In this document: positions 48,126-60,240 of the stretch, in pieces
Position numbering within the stretch: position 1 is the stretch's first letter
Layout of the letters: the number at the start of each line of letters is the position of its first letter
NCBI GenBank assembly: GCA_947846985.1
Contig: CANTUZ010000001.1
Span: 150,628,447-150,692,446, forward strand
Reading direction: 5' to 3'
Source of the DNA: Fratercula arctica
Taxonomy: Eukaryota; Chordata; Aves; Charadriiformes; Alcidae
DNA length: 64,000 bases
Notes under the pieces: generated by a model
What the model was told of the DNA's origin: nothing
The model's database searches: none
What the model saw: only the letters and a program-made list of their open reading frames with translations
Position numbers and translations under genes: made by a program

Positions 48126-51100
48126 AGGCTCTCAGTCGGCTGATTAAAAGAAAAAATCTCTTTCTTGAAAGTCTAAGTTTGTCAATAAGAATGTAGGAAG
48201 TGGATCTCTCTACAAAAGCTGGCAACAAGCAACATTGTTCTTTGAAAAAAAAATCAGTTGAAACCACTTAGAATTAATAACAGATTGTATTCAATTCCTT
48301 AGTTCATCACATAATTAGTTTTTTCAAAGTTACCTTTTACTAATTTATCTCCTTTTTAAGAAACACACATATTCTGAAAGGGTATCTCAGTTCCATAAAA
48401 CAGAACACATTCAAATCTTCATAAACATCCTGAGAGGTGTTAGATTAGATTAACGTGCAACAGAGTTTCTGTATAAAAACTAGAGTGGTGATAGCCTTTC
48501 TAGCTTCTTGACATGAGTAAGAAATGTAAAGGTGTATTAGAAGGACAAAAAAAATCTTATGTTTACAGAAATGGATATTGCTAGAGAAGGAAATGGTGCA
48601 TCTGAGCCTGTGTTTGTGAAAGGCAGAGGATGTTTTTTTCTTTTATGATTTAAGTGAAATTGTTTCAAAGATATGAATAGTCTGAGAATTTATTCCCTCA
48701 AGTGGAATTTCCATTATGCCACATTTTCACATGTTCCCAGCCTGGAGCAATGTATGCTGTGTTATTTACTCTTCCCATGGTCATAAGGACAGGGTCCCCA
48801 CCTGGAATTATTTATGCTCACAAAAAAAGATGCAGTCAGCCAAGAGAGGTATTTTACATGCTGGAGTAAAGATGCTGCAGAAGGTGTGGAGGGAGAAAAA
48901 ATGCACACAGAGAAACTGAAGAAAGGAAGAAGTGAAATATATTCTTGTCCTCCAGTTTGCTGCTGTGTTACCAGGAGCTTGGGATAGGCTGTGGTGAACA
49001 CTATTTGAGTGAAGGGCAGCAATAAAAGAAGGAAATATCAACCCTGTTCCACAGGTTTAACACAGAGGCAATAAGCCTCACACAGGAAATTTCAGGCAGA
49101 GTTGGGAAATGAAACAGTGCTTTATATCCCTGTCTTCGTTGCAGGGTCACATCTCCTTCACTATCTGAGCTGCTCACAGCAGCCCTTATACAAGGGGAAG
49201 ACACAAAAAAAGTCTTACTTAAACACATTTGAAAATGTGTCTTACAAATGAACAAGTGAAGGGATACAATGATGATCCATTCTACTTCCATTTCTCCCAG
49301 GAGGGAGCAGAGATGGGAAGGAACGAGGGAGGGGAGACATACAGCCGGGTGTTGGTGTTTTGGTGCTGAGCTGTGGGGAAGGACCTTAGGAGCAGAGCGA
49401 AGTAGATGACTCTCCTCTTGAACAATGGAGTGAGAGCAATGGAAATCAGAGCCCTGCTTCATGGGAGAAGACAGAGCTGCAGCAGCTCCAAGAGCTCTAT
49501 GCATCATGCTATTGCTGCTCTGAAAGGAAAGCCCTTTGACACCGAATCTCTCTCTTCGGTTCTCTGCCCTTTTTATATTAGCTTCACAGAGCCTAAAGGG
49601 GTGGGCTCAAGCCCTGCACCACGTCACAGGTATGTATTTATGCAGAGCTGAGACACTGAGCACAGAGGAGACATGTCCAGTAGTTAAGAATGGCCTTTTT
49701 ACACTTTGTTGTACTTTCTTTTTCAGTTGGGATTCCTTGGTTTCCTGGCAGGCAAAGTCGATTCAGTAGCTAGGGTTTTGCTGAGGCTGACCTAATCACA
49801 GCTGCAGCTGCAAGGGGCAGTCCAGCGCGCCTGCCCCCGAGTCGGCTCTCCCTCCTTCCCTTTGTGCTGACACTGCCTTGTGCGGCCACACTGTGAGCCA
49901 AGCCGGGGATCTGTCTGGTCATGAATGAAGGGAAAAAGCAAACCAAAAAAAGAGTAGTAGATTTTAGCTGTCTCACTCGCCATCACAGTTGCTATGCCAG
50001 CAGCGCTCCTTACGTGTGAGAAACTCCCATGCAAGTGTGGTCCGACTGCTCTTAGGATATTTGGTGATGATTCCGGTTTTCAGATGACACAAGGACAGAT
50101 GTCAGCCCTGGTTAGGAAAAGCAGAAGCCCTTCCTCGTGCCTACACACCCTTGATCTAGTCATCAAGCTCATGGGCTCCTTTCTGTGGATGGCCACCTCT
50201 AGAGGATTCGTTGCAGGACTGCTAGTTGCCAAACACTTCTTTCCCTTCTATGCTTACACCCCCCTCGAACTTTTAATAGGGTAAATTCAATGGCACAAAG
50301 AATATCTAAAATTTATCCCAAGACTGGATGGTGAGAAAGGAATCAAAGGTTCAGTTTGAACCACAGACTGAGCAGGAGCAGTATGAATTTTATTTCATTA
50401 TCACAAATGACAGCTCATATTTTTCAGTCCAGGTATTAACTGTTGTCATGGACTAGTTCTGTAAAATATATATTCAGAGATTAGGAACAATATCATGTGC
50501 TTTATCTAAACAACCAATACTATGTAGATTTAGGAGCTCTCTTTGAAATTACCTTGCCTTTTTATCTGGGAGAATGGCAATGCCCTGCTACATGCTAACA
50601 AAAGAATTAGCAGATTTCCATCTTGTGATGTCTTCCAGTTCAAACTGTCTGCCTTTTCAGAAAATATGCATTAATGAAACACAATGCATTGGATCACATG
50701 AAATTCTGGGCAAGTGGCCAAATTGAAAAAATACGTGGTCATTCTGAGGTAAAATCTATAGCCATATAGTCTGCAGATTGAGAAAACAATGACAGTTTCT
50801 TGTTATTGCTGATTAATTTTCCTGTGCTAAATTATCCTATGGGAACTGTTCCACTGAGGTCATGGAGCTGTTAGTTGAGGTGAAGAAAAACACCCTGGAC
50901 CCTGTAATTATTCACTTAAGCCATAGGTCAATAGTTTAAACTAGCAAGTAAATGCAAGTGTTTGATGGTGGATCTGGGAATGGTTATTGAACTGATAACA
51001 AACTATTTATTATATTATTCATGTATTAATTGCTCACCCACATATAGTAGCACACATACGAAACAAAAAGCTATTCCTCAAACTCACTGGGTATCAATAT

Positions 51101-54100
51101 CACAGCTCAAAACTGAGGAGGAATAAACATTATATTGACCATTTCTTCTCCCTCAGATTAGAAATAACCAGCATTGTCTTCCTCTTTCCTTCAAATCCCT
51201 ATCTGAGTTGAAATAAATTGTTTGGAGGAGAATACATAAATCACAGTTTTCTGCTTCCTCTGCTGTGGGATTTCACTTGTTCTTCAAAAACAGGGAAACC
51301 CCAGCTGCCTTTCCAGCTGTTCATTGAGCTCCAAATGTCAGTGCACCTGCAGGTTTTCTTAATGACATGAATATGTTCTGGATGGAGAAAGAGTATTAAT
51401 CAGCCTTGCCTGATAAACAAAAAGCAGGAGGATATTGGTCCTTTTTGTGAGGAAGTGAGTTATTTCTGGAGACAATGCCTTTCCAAAACATTGAATGTTT
51501 TCTAGTAGTGATGATAAAGACAAGAAGTCTGAGAAAGTAACTGAGAGCTGAAGATGGATTCGGGTATGTTTCTGAACTGGACTGTCACAGCTGTTTTGCC
51601 ACCTGAGCAGAACATGAAGGGTGAAAAGCTGTGCTGCAGCCCTGGCTAAGAGGCATGGGAACAACATGTCTCTCCTGGAGTGGTGAGTGAAGGTCACCAT
51701 GAGAAGGCATCTATTTGGTTAAGTTCACACCTGCATGAATGTCTGGGCCCCATTATGTTAATTTCTGCGTCTGCATGAAAATAATATTGAAAAATTAATG
51801 GAACTCAAATATAAGTATTCACAAAACCTGATCGGTGGATTTCAGTGTGTGCAGATGCAATGGTGGGCCAAGACAATCTTTGTGATATTGCCAGAAACAT
51901 AGCAAAGAAATCTGAAGGATGAATGCAAAATGGATTATTTTTAGAGCTGCCTTCCCCACTCCACAAACACGCATATGGGATTTACATTTTACAAAGCTGT
52001 CATTTTTTCACTGTTCCTTGTTGTTTCACGCTCTCCTGAAATCTGGCTATTCCTAGATCTTTCAGGTTTCACAACCAGCTGAAATAAAGCTGAGACTGAC
52101 GTACAACTGGATTCACCATTACGTACAGAAAGCCCTGCCCAGGATCTTAAGTACTGCAAATTGCTGAAGGCAACTGGACACTGGGGACGAGGTCCTCAGA
52201 TGACCTGAGCTGGCACCACCAGCCCCGTGATGCTGCTCTGTGGGCAGCCAGGTCACAGAGAGTCCTGTGCTGTAAAAGGCACACTTGAGATCACAGGGAG
52301 GTGACGAAGGCTATATTCAGGCTTACAGAAATCTTACAGCCAACAAAATAACCCAAATATCTCATTTTCTGAGTAGTGGGACCCGAAAGGCACAAAATGC
52401 TGACAGTTGCTCCTGAAACTGATGGAAATTCAAAACTCAGCCTCTTGCACTGCTGCAGTTCCTGTCCCTACAGATGTCATTTCTCAATGGCTCCCAGCCC
52501 AAGAGGACCCTGACAGTTTGTCTCTTGTATTTGATTCAGTGCTATTCTTCCTTACCATATATTCTTTTCTCCTGCAGTCTTTTGAGCTGAACTTGTAAAA
52601 TAGGTTTTGGCTTACAGGAAAATAGTCTAAGTAAATGTTTAAGGAAAAAATGTTAATGATCTCATGCTCTAAACTTAGGAAGAATAAATTTTGAGACAGG
52701 GAGGAAGACTTGATTTCCAGTAAAAACCTCCAGTGTGCTGCTGACTAAAACCAGCTGAGGGATTATTCTTTGATTTAACTCCTCTGTGCGTGGGGGCTGG
52801 TAAAGAAGACATTATTACTGTGGAGAAGCACTGTAGATAAGCTGCTGTGATACACTGTGAACTTCAACCTGTCTTTTCCTGGATTTGGGTTTTCTTCTTA
52901 CTAATTTGAACACTGTGAAGCTTGCATAACAAAATTACTTAGAAAAGTTTTTGCCAGCATGTATACGTTCCCTGGGTTGTCATTATAGGCTGCTAATGAA
53001 AAATCTTTTGGTCAATCTGACTTCTGTTGTCTTGTGTCTAGAGAAGCACTCCTTACGAAAACTAGACTTCATTGTGTGATAATTCTGCATCACAATTTGT
53101 CCTCAGCTTGGTAGTGATGATGACCTCCCAAGTAAGCTTATAGAGGTCATCTGATTATGATCATGTGATCGACATTCATCTTACATCACCTTCATATGAC
53201 TTCCTTTTGTCATATTAGGGGAATTTTATTACTGGTCTTTGGCCTATATATAAGAGGTAATCATTGTCTGAGATACTGGAGCATGCTAATACAACAAACT
53301 AATCATTTACAGGTGTAGATTGACATTTAGCATGGCCAAAAAGTAAGGCAGGAACTACGTATCCCCCTATTTGTACTTCTAAATGCTAGCCCCAGTAATC
53401 TTTAAGTTCTGTTTTGATCTCTGAGCAGTGTGCAGGTATTAAGGATGAATCAGAACGCAAACTAGCTTGTCACGGCTTAGCTCCTCGGACACACTGGATC
53501 AGTAGCTGTTACCCATTGTGTTGGGTTACAGAGAGAGGCTGGCCTGAGTGCTCCTGTTTGTTGTGAAAGGGATGCTCAGAAGGTGATTTATAACTTTGTT
53601 TAAATAATGCATGCGCTACTTTGTCAACAAAAGCACCCATAAGGAGATGCACTGGGTTTTGAAAATAGATAAGTAAACCACAATATGTTCAAGTATCTGC
53701 TCCCAGCTGCATTGCAGTGAGAAGGACTAGCACTCTTTTCCACGTCAGCGGGCAGACGTTCATGGGGTGCTGAGGTCCAGCCTTGGGTTGAGCAACATTC
53801 ATATACAGAGGTGTCAGGGGAGATAGATTTGCTACTTTGACAGTTTATGTCTTGCTTAGCAGTATGAATTCAACCAGGAGTGAAAAGCTCCTGAGGGACA
53901 TCATAGATGGATCTGAAAAGCCAGCTGGACAGGATGCTCGCTTCCACCTTTGATCATGTAAATAGAAAGGAGGGAGGAGTGTAGGGTGTTTAAGACGTGA
54001 TAAGTTGGTTACATTTACCTCACTGACAAATTTGTGCAAGTAGAAACTGATCTCGTTGCCTTGATGGTGATATTTTGCTTAAGAGTCCCCATATGTTCCT

Positions 54101-57100
54101 TTGGAGAATGTATGTGCACATGTTGTTCAGCTTTGGAGCTCACCTCAGCTGGACCAGGCTGTCTGTGAGCAGCATGTACGGAGATTAGGGCTGACATAAC
54201 CAGATGCATGCTGGATTGATGGTCTGTGGCACATGCAGTTAGTAATTCAGGCTTTGAAGGGCATCCAGAAATTCCCAGCAAGTGTCCAACAGCCCGCTCC
54301 CTAAGCACAATTTCTGGCTAGAAAAGGAGTGTCTTTCTAGGGAAAGATAACTTCTTATGCTATCCCTAACACTTAGCTATTTACCAGGCAGAGTCTTTAA
54401 AGACAGACCTCTTCATCAGCTGGAGCCCACAGCATTTCCCTGCTGTGAACATGAGAAATACAGCACCATGGCAAGACAAGCCCCTAATCTGTGCGATTGC
54501 CAGCTTGTGACTGCCTCATCTTTCTCAGTCCCATTGCTAAACATCTAAATCCCCCTCTCAGCTCTCCACATTCCTGGAGGATTCCTTCCATCCACAGCAT
54601 GCAGCATTGCTCAGACCTCAGCCAAGTGGCTGCCGTCATCCCTCTGTGCAGCAGGGCTGGTTTTAGGGAGAGATGGGGCATAGTGGGAGACATGGACCTG
54701 GTACAGGAAGTCAGGAAACCCCTGAGCCTCAGCTAGAAAGCAGGTTTTGGCTATTCTTCATGGTTGACAGAGGACACCTGGTATCTATAGTCCATTCACA
54801 AAAACTGGGATGCTCTGAGCTAAGCTCAGACACTGTGCTGCCTGTTTGTTTCACCCTGGCTTCTCCCAGCCATCCTGAGTGGAAACAGGGCCACATCATC
54901 ATCCTCCTCCTGCTGGAGAGCCCAGCATGGCAGTCACACACCGCCCTTTGCCACTTCAGCCTAACTGTATCTGAGTTTTATTGGTTGTATCTGATTCCTG
55001 TTACGAGACACCCCAGTGTGGAAAAATCTTTGGGTGCTTTTCCATCTTTGTATCACTGTCAGGACCCAGCTGAGCTTTAGATTTGCTAAGCACAAGTCAA
55101 GGTAGGCCAGTCCCTTTGAGCTCTGTTTAGTAAAAACCCTGGTGGTAGAAAGCAACAAAACAAGCAGTATATACGTTTTTATCATTAGACTTATTACTTT
55201 CCAAAACTTCCTGCCAAATTGGCATGGCAATTCAGAAAACCAGAAGTTGCTGCGACTGTGACAAATTAATGGTTTCACTTAACACATGCTGTACCATATT
55301 AGGACATCTACAAGTAGCGTTTAACTGCAAATGGGGTTTGTTCAATGCCAAGCCATGAACAATTGCAGTAAATAAAAATGAAGCATGCCTTAAATGTCTG
55401 TCATTTTAGAAGGGGGCTTAAGACACAAACAGTTGCCCCAGACATAAAATCTGTGTTTAATAAATAAATTCAATAAACAATTACTTTGTGTTTCTTCAGA
55501 GCCAGTCATAAACAAAAATGTAATGTCATGGCTGTGAGCATTATGAAAATCAGGGAGGAAACTGAGGGCTTGCAGAACTTGATCCATTCCTCCAGGGACT
55601 GGTAGGGAGAAACAGGGACTTGTGCAGCTGTGGCACTGTTGATACAACTGGTGTTAATGGGAAAGCTTGGTGGTATTAATGGGAAATGCTGTAGCCCCAT
55701 AGCCCTGTAAAAGAGCAAGTTTCTTGCAGCTTCCGTGGAATAAAACAGGCTGTTTCTTGGGCAGTGGGAAGAGACTTTTTTCATAGCTACATAGTTTAGA
55801 AAGCTCAAAGGGAGGGGAAGAAAAAAAACCAAAACCAAAACAGAAATATGAAGATACCTCGACATATTGTTGATTCAGTAACAGTAACTTTAACTTCTAT
55901 ACTGTGACGGGTGCTGCAATGCCCAGACTACTGTATCTCAGCATCCTGGTGTGCTGAGAGGCTGGTGGGGGCGAGGCAGGCACGCGCCCTGCTTACATGA
56001 GAAAAAGGCAGTGCCAGCTCCAGAGAAATGCAACCATCCCATGAGCCTGAGAAGCAGACAGATAGGATGAAGACCAGCTGCGACAGATGGACATCTTCTG
56101 AAGGGAGGGTTCAAATGGGGATGCATATCGTGCTGACAATGGGGTGAATTCTACCCTAATCTTAAACGTATGCGTGCTTTAGACTTTCCCATTGACATTT
56201 ATCACATTTTCTCCACACTTTTCCTTTCTCTTCCGCTTTTCCTCTCATTCATACTACTTCCTTCCATTTGCCAATTTTACCTCCAGCTTTTTCTCTATTC
56301 TTTCTCAGCATCTCTGCCTTTTGCCTTTGTCTCTCTTATCTCCCTCTCCGTGGTTCAAATAAGCCCTGCCACATTGGAAATTCTGTACTCTTTCCAAGAC
56401 AGAGAAAGATTAGAAGCATCAGCTCCTTTTGGGGCATGCCGCCACCTGCCAAATAGATGGAGATGATGAAATCCTGATGTTCTAGTTCACAGCAGATATC
56501 CACATCCAGTCCGGTGAAGTTTACTCTCCTCACATTTAGGCAAAACCTAGCCACAGTGTTCTGCTTCCACAGTGCCATGCCGCGGTGGGGGGTGATGCGG
56601 GCATCACAGAAGACCTTGTGCATTTGGATGGGTCTCCAACACAAGACTGCAGCGCAGCATTGCCCTTCCACTGTCTCATTTCCTCCCAAATAACCTCTGA
56701 GCTTTGAACGACTTATTTTTCCCTTTCTCAGCGACTTTTTTTCAGCTACCCACCTGGCTCCTTCTGAGCGGAGAGAGACTCAGCGAGTTTGGAGCCCAGC
56801 TTCTGGCTGGTGACCTGTTTCCCTGTGGCTGGGGAGGAATTTCCAGAGGACGAGTGGTATGCGTGTTGATCTCAAGGGAACTGGGGAGCTGCCAAATCTA
56901 ACCAGCAAACTGGGCCAGGAAAGGCCCCACATACGCTTTCACCAGAGGAAAGGAATGTTTGTGGAAACTGGAAATAGTGGAGCTTATTTAACTGTGCTCC
57001 TCTCCTCCTCACATTCTTCTTAGTCTCAAGCCCAGCACTGCGATAGTGAGACAAGAGGAGCCACGTTATTGCTGCAGCCTGGAGCACCTCAGGGGGGGAT

Positions 57101-58279
57101 AAAAAGAGTTTACCAGCTAAGAGTTGGCTGCTGAGTAGGCAAGGGAGCCCTGTGACTTGTGATGCAGACTCAGGCTAGTTTAATGCCTCTGTATTAGCAA
57201 GTATGCTGTGGGAGATATATCATAAAGCTGCTGCAGCAATAGCCAAATAAAACAGGATTTCAGGGTAATGAGAGACACAGGGACAATGGAAGCATACAGG
57301 ATCCCCTCCTGTGCTTTCTTTCCTTCCAGTGGGAGAGAAAACCTCATAGATGACTGACCCTTTGGGGACTTTTGTCTATGTGTCTCTCCACAAGTTATTT
57401 GCAGCTTGGCCTCAAATTGCTTTTTTTTTTTTTCTTTGTGTGATGCTTTGATATGTTTCCTCCTCTGCTTCCCACCATCAGCTATCCATGTAGCTGACCT
57501 GCATGAGCTTCACTCATGCCAGTGCCATTTTGCTGAAAACACTTTAACCAACGAATAATGTGTTTCGGCTGGAAGCTCTTAACACTCAGGTTTACTACAG
57601 GAGACCAAATTCCACATAACAAATGAGATTGTGGCCACACTCCTGAGAGTGGCAAAACTCCCATAGACTTCAGTGGTGCTGGTTTGCGATGCTTTAAAAG
57701 TTAAAGGAAGGAGCCGACTGGTTTGCCCACTTCAAGCCAAGACACTTGCACAGCTAGCCGGGTAGGCTAGCTTCTCTGCATTTTGGGTGGACTCATGTCC
57801 CTTCAGCAGAGCCACCGGGGTGCAGTAGGAGAGCGGATGGTTTTGCAGAGCCCCGGTTCAAGGTGGGTGCAGGCTGCGCATGCGGGCAAGCACCAGTGAT
57901 TGTTTCCAGCATCCTGGGCCGGCCCTATGGGTCCTGCCCTGCCGTGAACCCGAGCACAAGCACTGCGTGCAAAGTTAATTGCTCCACCATTCAGTGCTTT
58001 ACCTCATCAATTTACATCTCGCCTGTCACCATTTGAGTAATCAGAGCCTCTGCAGCCTGATGATGTTCAGTAAGGCCTGCTGACTTTCCTTTCAATGACA
58101 TTGTACTATTCAATGCTTCTGACAGGATTTCTTTCTGCCTGAGAAGTCATTACGCTCTCGCAGAATTTGGCATGCTCTACCCCAGAAAAAGAAGAAAAGC
58201 ACTTTATGATCCAGAAACAGAATAAATAAAAAAATCACTCCTCTTAACAACACACAAGACTACACGCACACAGTCATCC
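48126..58279. other. Intergenic, no gene seen
   Basis: This is mainly unique AT-rich sequence with several more GC-rich patches (49800-49920, 54600-54950, 57720-57960). ORFs up to 168 codons (49001-49507, minus) occur in it, but none matches a known family or shows supporting splice sites. T13 lies at 57421-57433. Ancient repeat remnants and a possible conserved non-coding block (about 58000-58170) lie near the right end. Confidence 0.5.
57590..57690 (+). repeat. Remnant of an ancient amniote repeat
   Basis: The string GGCAAAACTCCCATAGACTTCAGTGG (quoted in parts: GGCAAAACTCCCATAG then ACTTCAGTGG) closely resembles a 'caaaactcccattgacttcaatgg' motif that I remember as widely dispersed in turtle, crocodile and bird DNA, within a palindromic element. 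Flanks are degenerate. I do not name the family. Confidence 0.4.
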
Positions 58280-58281
58280 TG

Positions 58282-58445
58282 AAGAGACCTGGGGCAAATG
58301 ATTTAATTACTCCGTGCCTCACAATGAAAAGGGTTGCTAACGTTTCCTCTCCTTAATTACACTGGAAGTTCTTTGGAGGAGGAAAGATTTATTTATTTTT
58401 TTTTTACTCTGTGTGTTTGCATAATGCCAGGTACCAGCAGTCGAG
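58282..58445 (+). repeat. MIR-type SINE relic with L3-like tail
   Basis: It reads GGGGCAAATGATTTAATTAC then TCCGTGCCTCACAATGAAAA, following the MIR order (GGGCAAGTCACTTAAC, CTCTGTGCCTCA, ATGAAAATGGG). It then continues into ACTGGAAGTTCTTTGGAGG and a CTCTGTGTGTTTGCATAATGCC end typical of the L3-like tail. It is an amniote-age SINE copy on the plus strand, identified from memory of the consensus. Confidence 0.6.
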
Positions 58446-60135
58446 TATAAGATAATCAGGAGGGGACTCGCAGAGCGCTCTACAGTCTTTGCATGTGTAC
58501 ATGAGTTATTTCGTTCGTAACAGAGCTGCTTCACCTACGGAAGGGAACATTGGCTTAACAGCATGCAATAAAATCAGTGAGGCAGTTGTTAAAGGTAAGG
58601 TGAAGGGAGATATTTCCATGTGAAAGTGTAAGGAGGGATTTGAATGGTAGGAGGTGCTTCAGAGCTGGACTTTGGTTTGGACATGAGGACCCTTGTGCAA
58701 ACTGATCTGGATCCCATGACAGTTCTATACCTGGGACTGAGGCAAATAGATGGGACACTACAGCATGCGGGATCCGAAAAAAAAAATGACCAAAGTGTCA
58801 GCAAATGTCTTACTGATTTGCTAGTCCTCAATACTGGAAACAGTGAGAGAATCACTGGGATCAGTGAGAAAATTCTACTGGTGCTACTTTCAGCTCATAG
58901 TTCTCACTTTGTCTGGCACATACCAAAGAGAAAACAACTTTACCTCATGTGTCTTCCTCTTGTTGCTTACCCAGATTTCCTCAAAATTGCCTAGCTCCTT
59001 TGTCTTGATTGCGTCAACCAGTTTACAGCTGTATGAGCTGTAAGCTTTAGCCATTTTTTGGCTGCTTCCTGTGGTGAAAAGAACCTCAGAATCACTTAGA
59101 TCCTTCCTTGCTAACAGCATGACTGCTTTTATAGAGTACAATATCCATCTGTGATCTAAACTAAAATGTGGAAGCTTCTATAATCTATCCTCCCTCTGAT
59201 CTCATCACATCATTGCCCTAGAAGAGATGATAAACTTTGATTTTTTTAAGCATCCTTTGTACATCTTCCAGTTTCAAGTATCCACTGTGAATTCTGATTC
59301 AGGGATCATCCTCCATGCAGGTTAAATTAATTAAGTCTGCCCCTAAAGGAGCATTTGGGGAATCGGGACACGCTAGAAAAGATTTTGATTACAGTCACAG
59401 CCCTACCCTATTGGATATTTATCCTATGCACGTTAAATCCATTCAGAGACTGTTACATTCTAGCTACCTTTCGCAGCACTGAGCAGCTTTCCTGGGTACT
59501 AATAACCAATCCCTTTTCAGCCCCTTCTTCAGTCCTCTCCCTTCTCTTCCTGCAATAGTGCTTTGTTTAATAGTTTCACACCGTCACCACAACTGATGCC
59601 CAAGGGATCTGCCACAAGGAATGGGATGGCCACGTCTGCGTTGCACAGCAAAGCATGGGGCGGAGATGTCAGAGCCAGAAGCAGTGTGGCCATATCAGTG
59701 TGGCACTGGGTCCAACCAGGTGATCCCCGTCGAGAGGCAGAGCTCCTTCCCTTGGGCACACGCCACGCACGTGACCACCACCCTGCTGGGGCACCAGTTA
59801 CCATCCCTGCACTGTCCTGTGCTGTGCAAGGCAGGCAGCTTGCCTCGGGCCTGGCTCTGTGAACTCTGCTCCACACGCCATTGTGCCACGCGGATATCTT
59901 AGTTGCCTCCTTACTTCATTAATTGTCAAGTATTTTCCAGACCTGCTTGAAAACCTGTTTCTGTCTTTGCTTTCTTCTAATTTCTTAAAGGACAGAAAAT
60001 ATTCTTCTAATGCTTCTTTCTTACTACTTACAGCATAAGACAATTTGTTTTTTAAGGATCTATTTTTAGGTCTACGAAGTACATTTATACTCATTTCTTA
60101 TACAGCTCTTTGCAAAAGAATTCAGAAAGTAAAAA
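58446..60135. other. Intergenic, no gene seen
   Basis: The DNA is mostly unique, with a GC-rich patch at 59570-59890 that produces overlapping ORFs on both strands. A lysine- and serine-rich 98-codon minus-strand ORF (59798-60094) starts at its right side but resembles nothing I know. Confidence 0.45.
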
Positions 60136-60139
60136 CATA

Positions 60140-60240
60140 GATATATAAATTGTCTTCTCCAGGTCATCCAGCTGCAAAGCTAATTCCTCTGAATTTTAAT
60201 CCCAGACTGCCCTTCCGACAGTGCCTCCCTCTCTTTAGGG
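60140..60240 (-). repeat. Possible MIR-type SINE fragment
   Basis: On the plus strand CCAGGTCATCCAGCTGCAAAG followed by a TTTTAATCCCAGACTGCCC stretch resembles a reversed MIR head (CCAAGGTCACACAGCTxxxAAG, then TTTGAACCCAGG). It is degenerate and shorter than the copies at 58282 and 63745. Confidence 0.35.

Noticed and set aside
49792..50034. 80-codon minus-strand ORF with a hydrophobic stretch (YYSFFGLLFPF)
   Set aside because: No downstream donor in a useful phase and no family likeness; likely chance.
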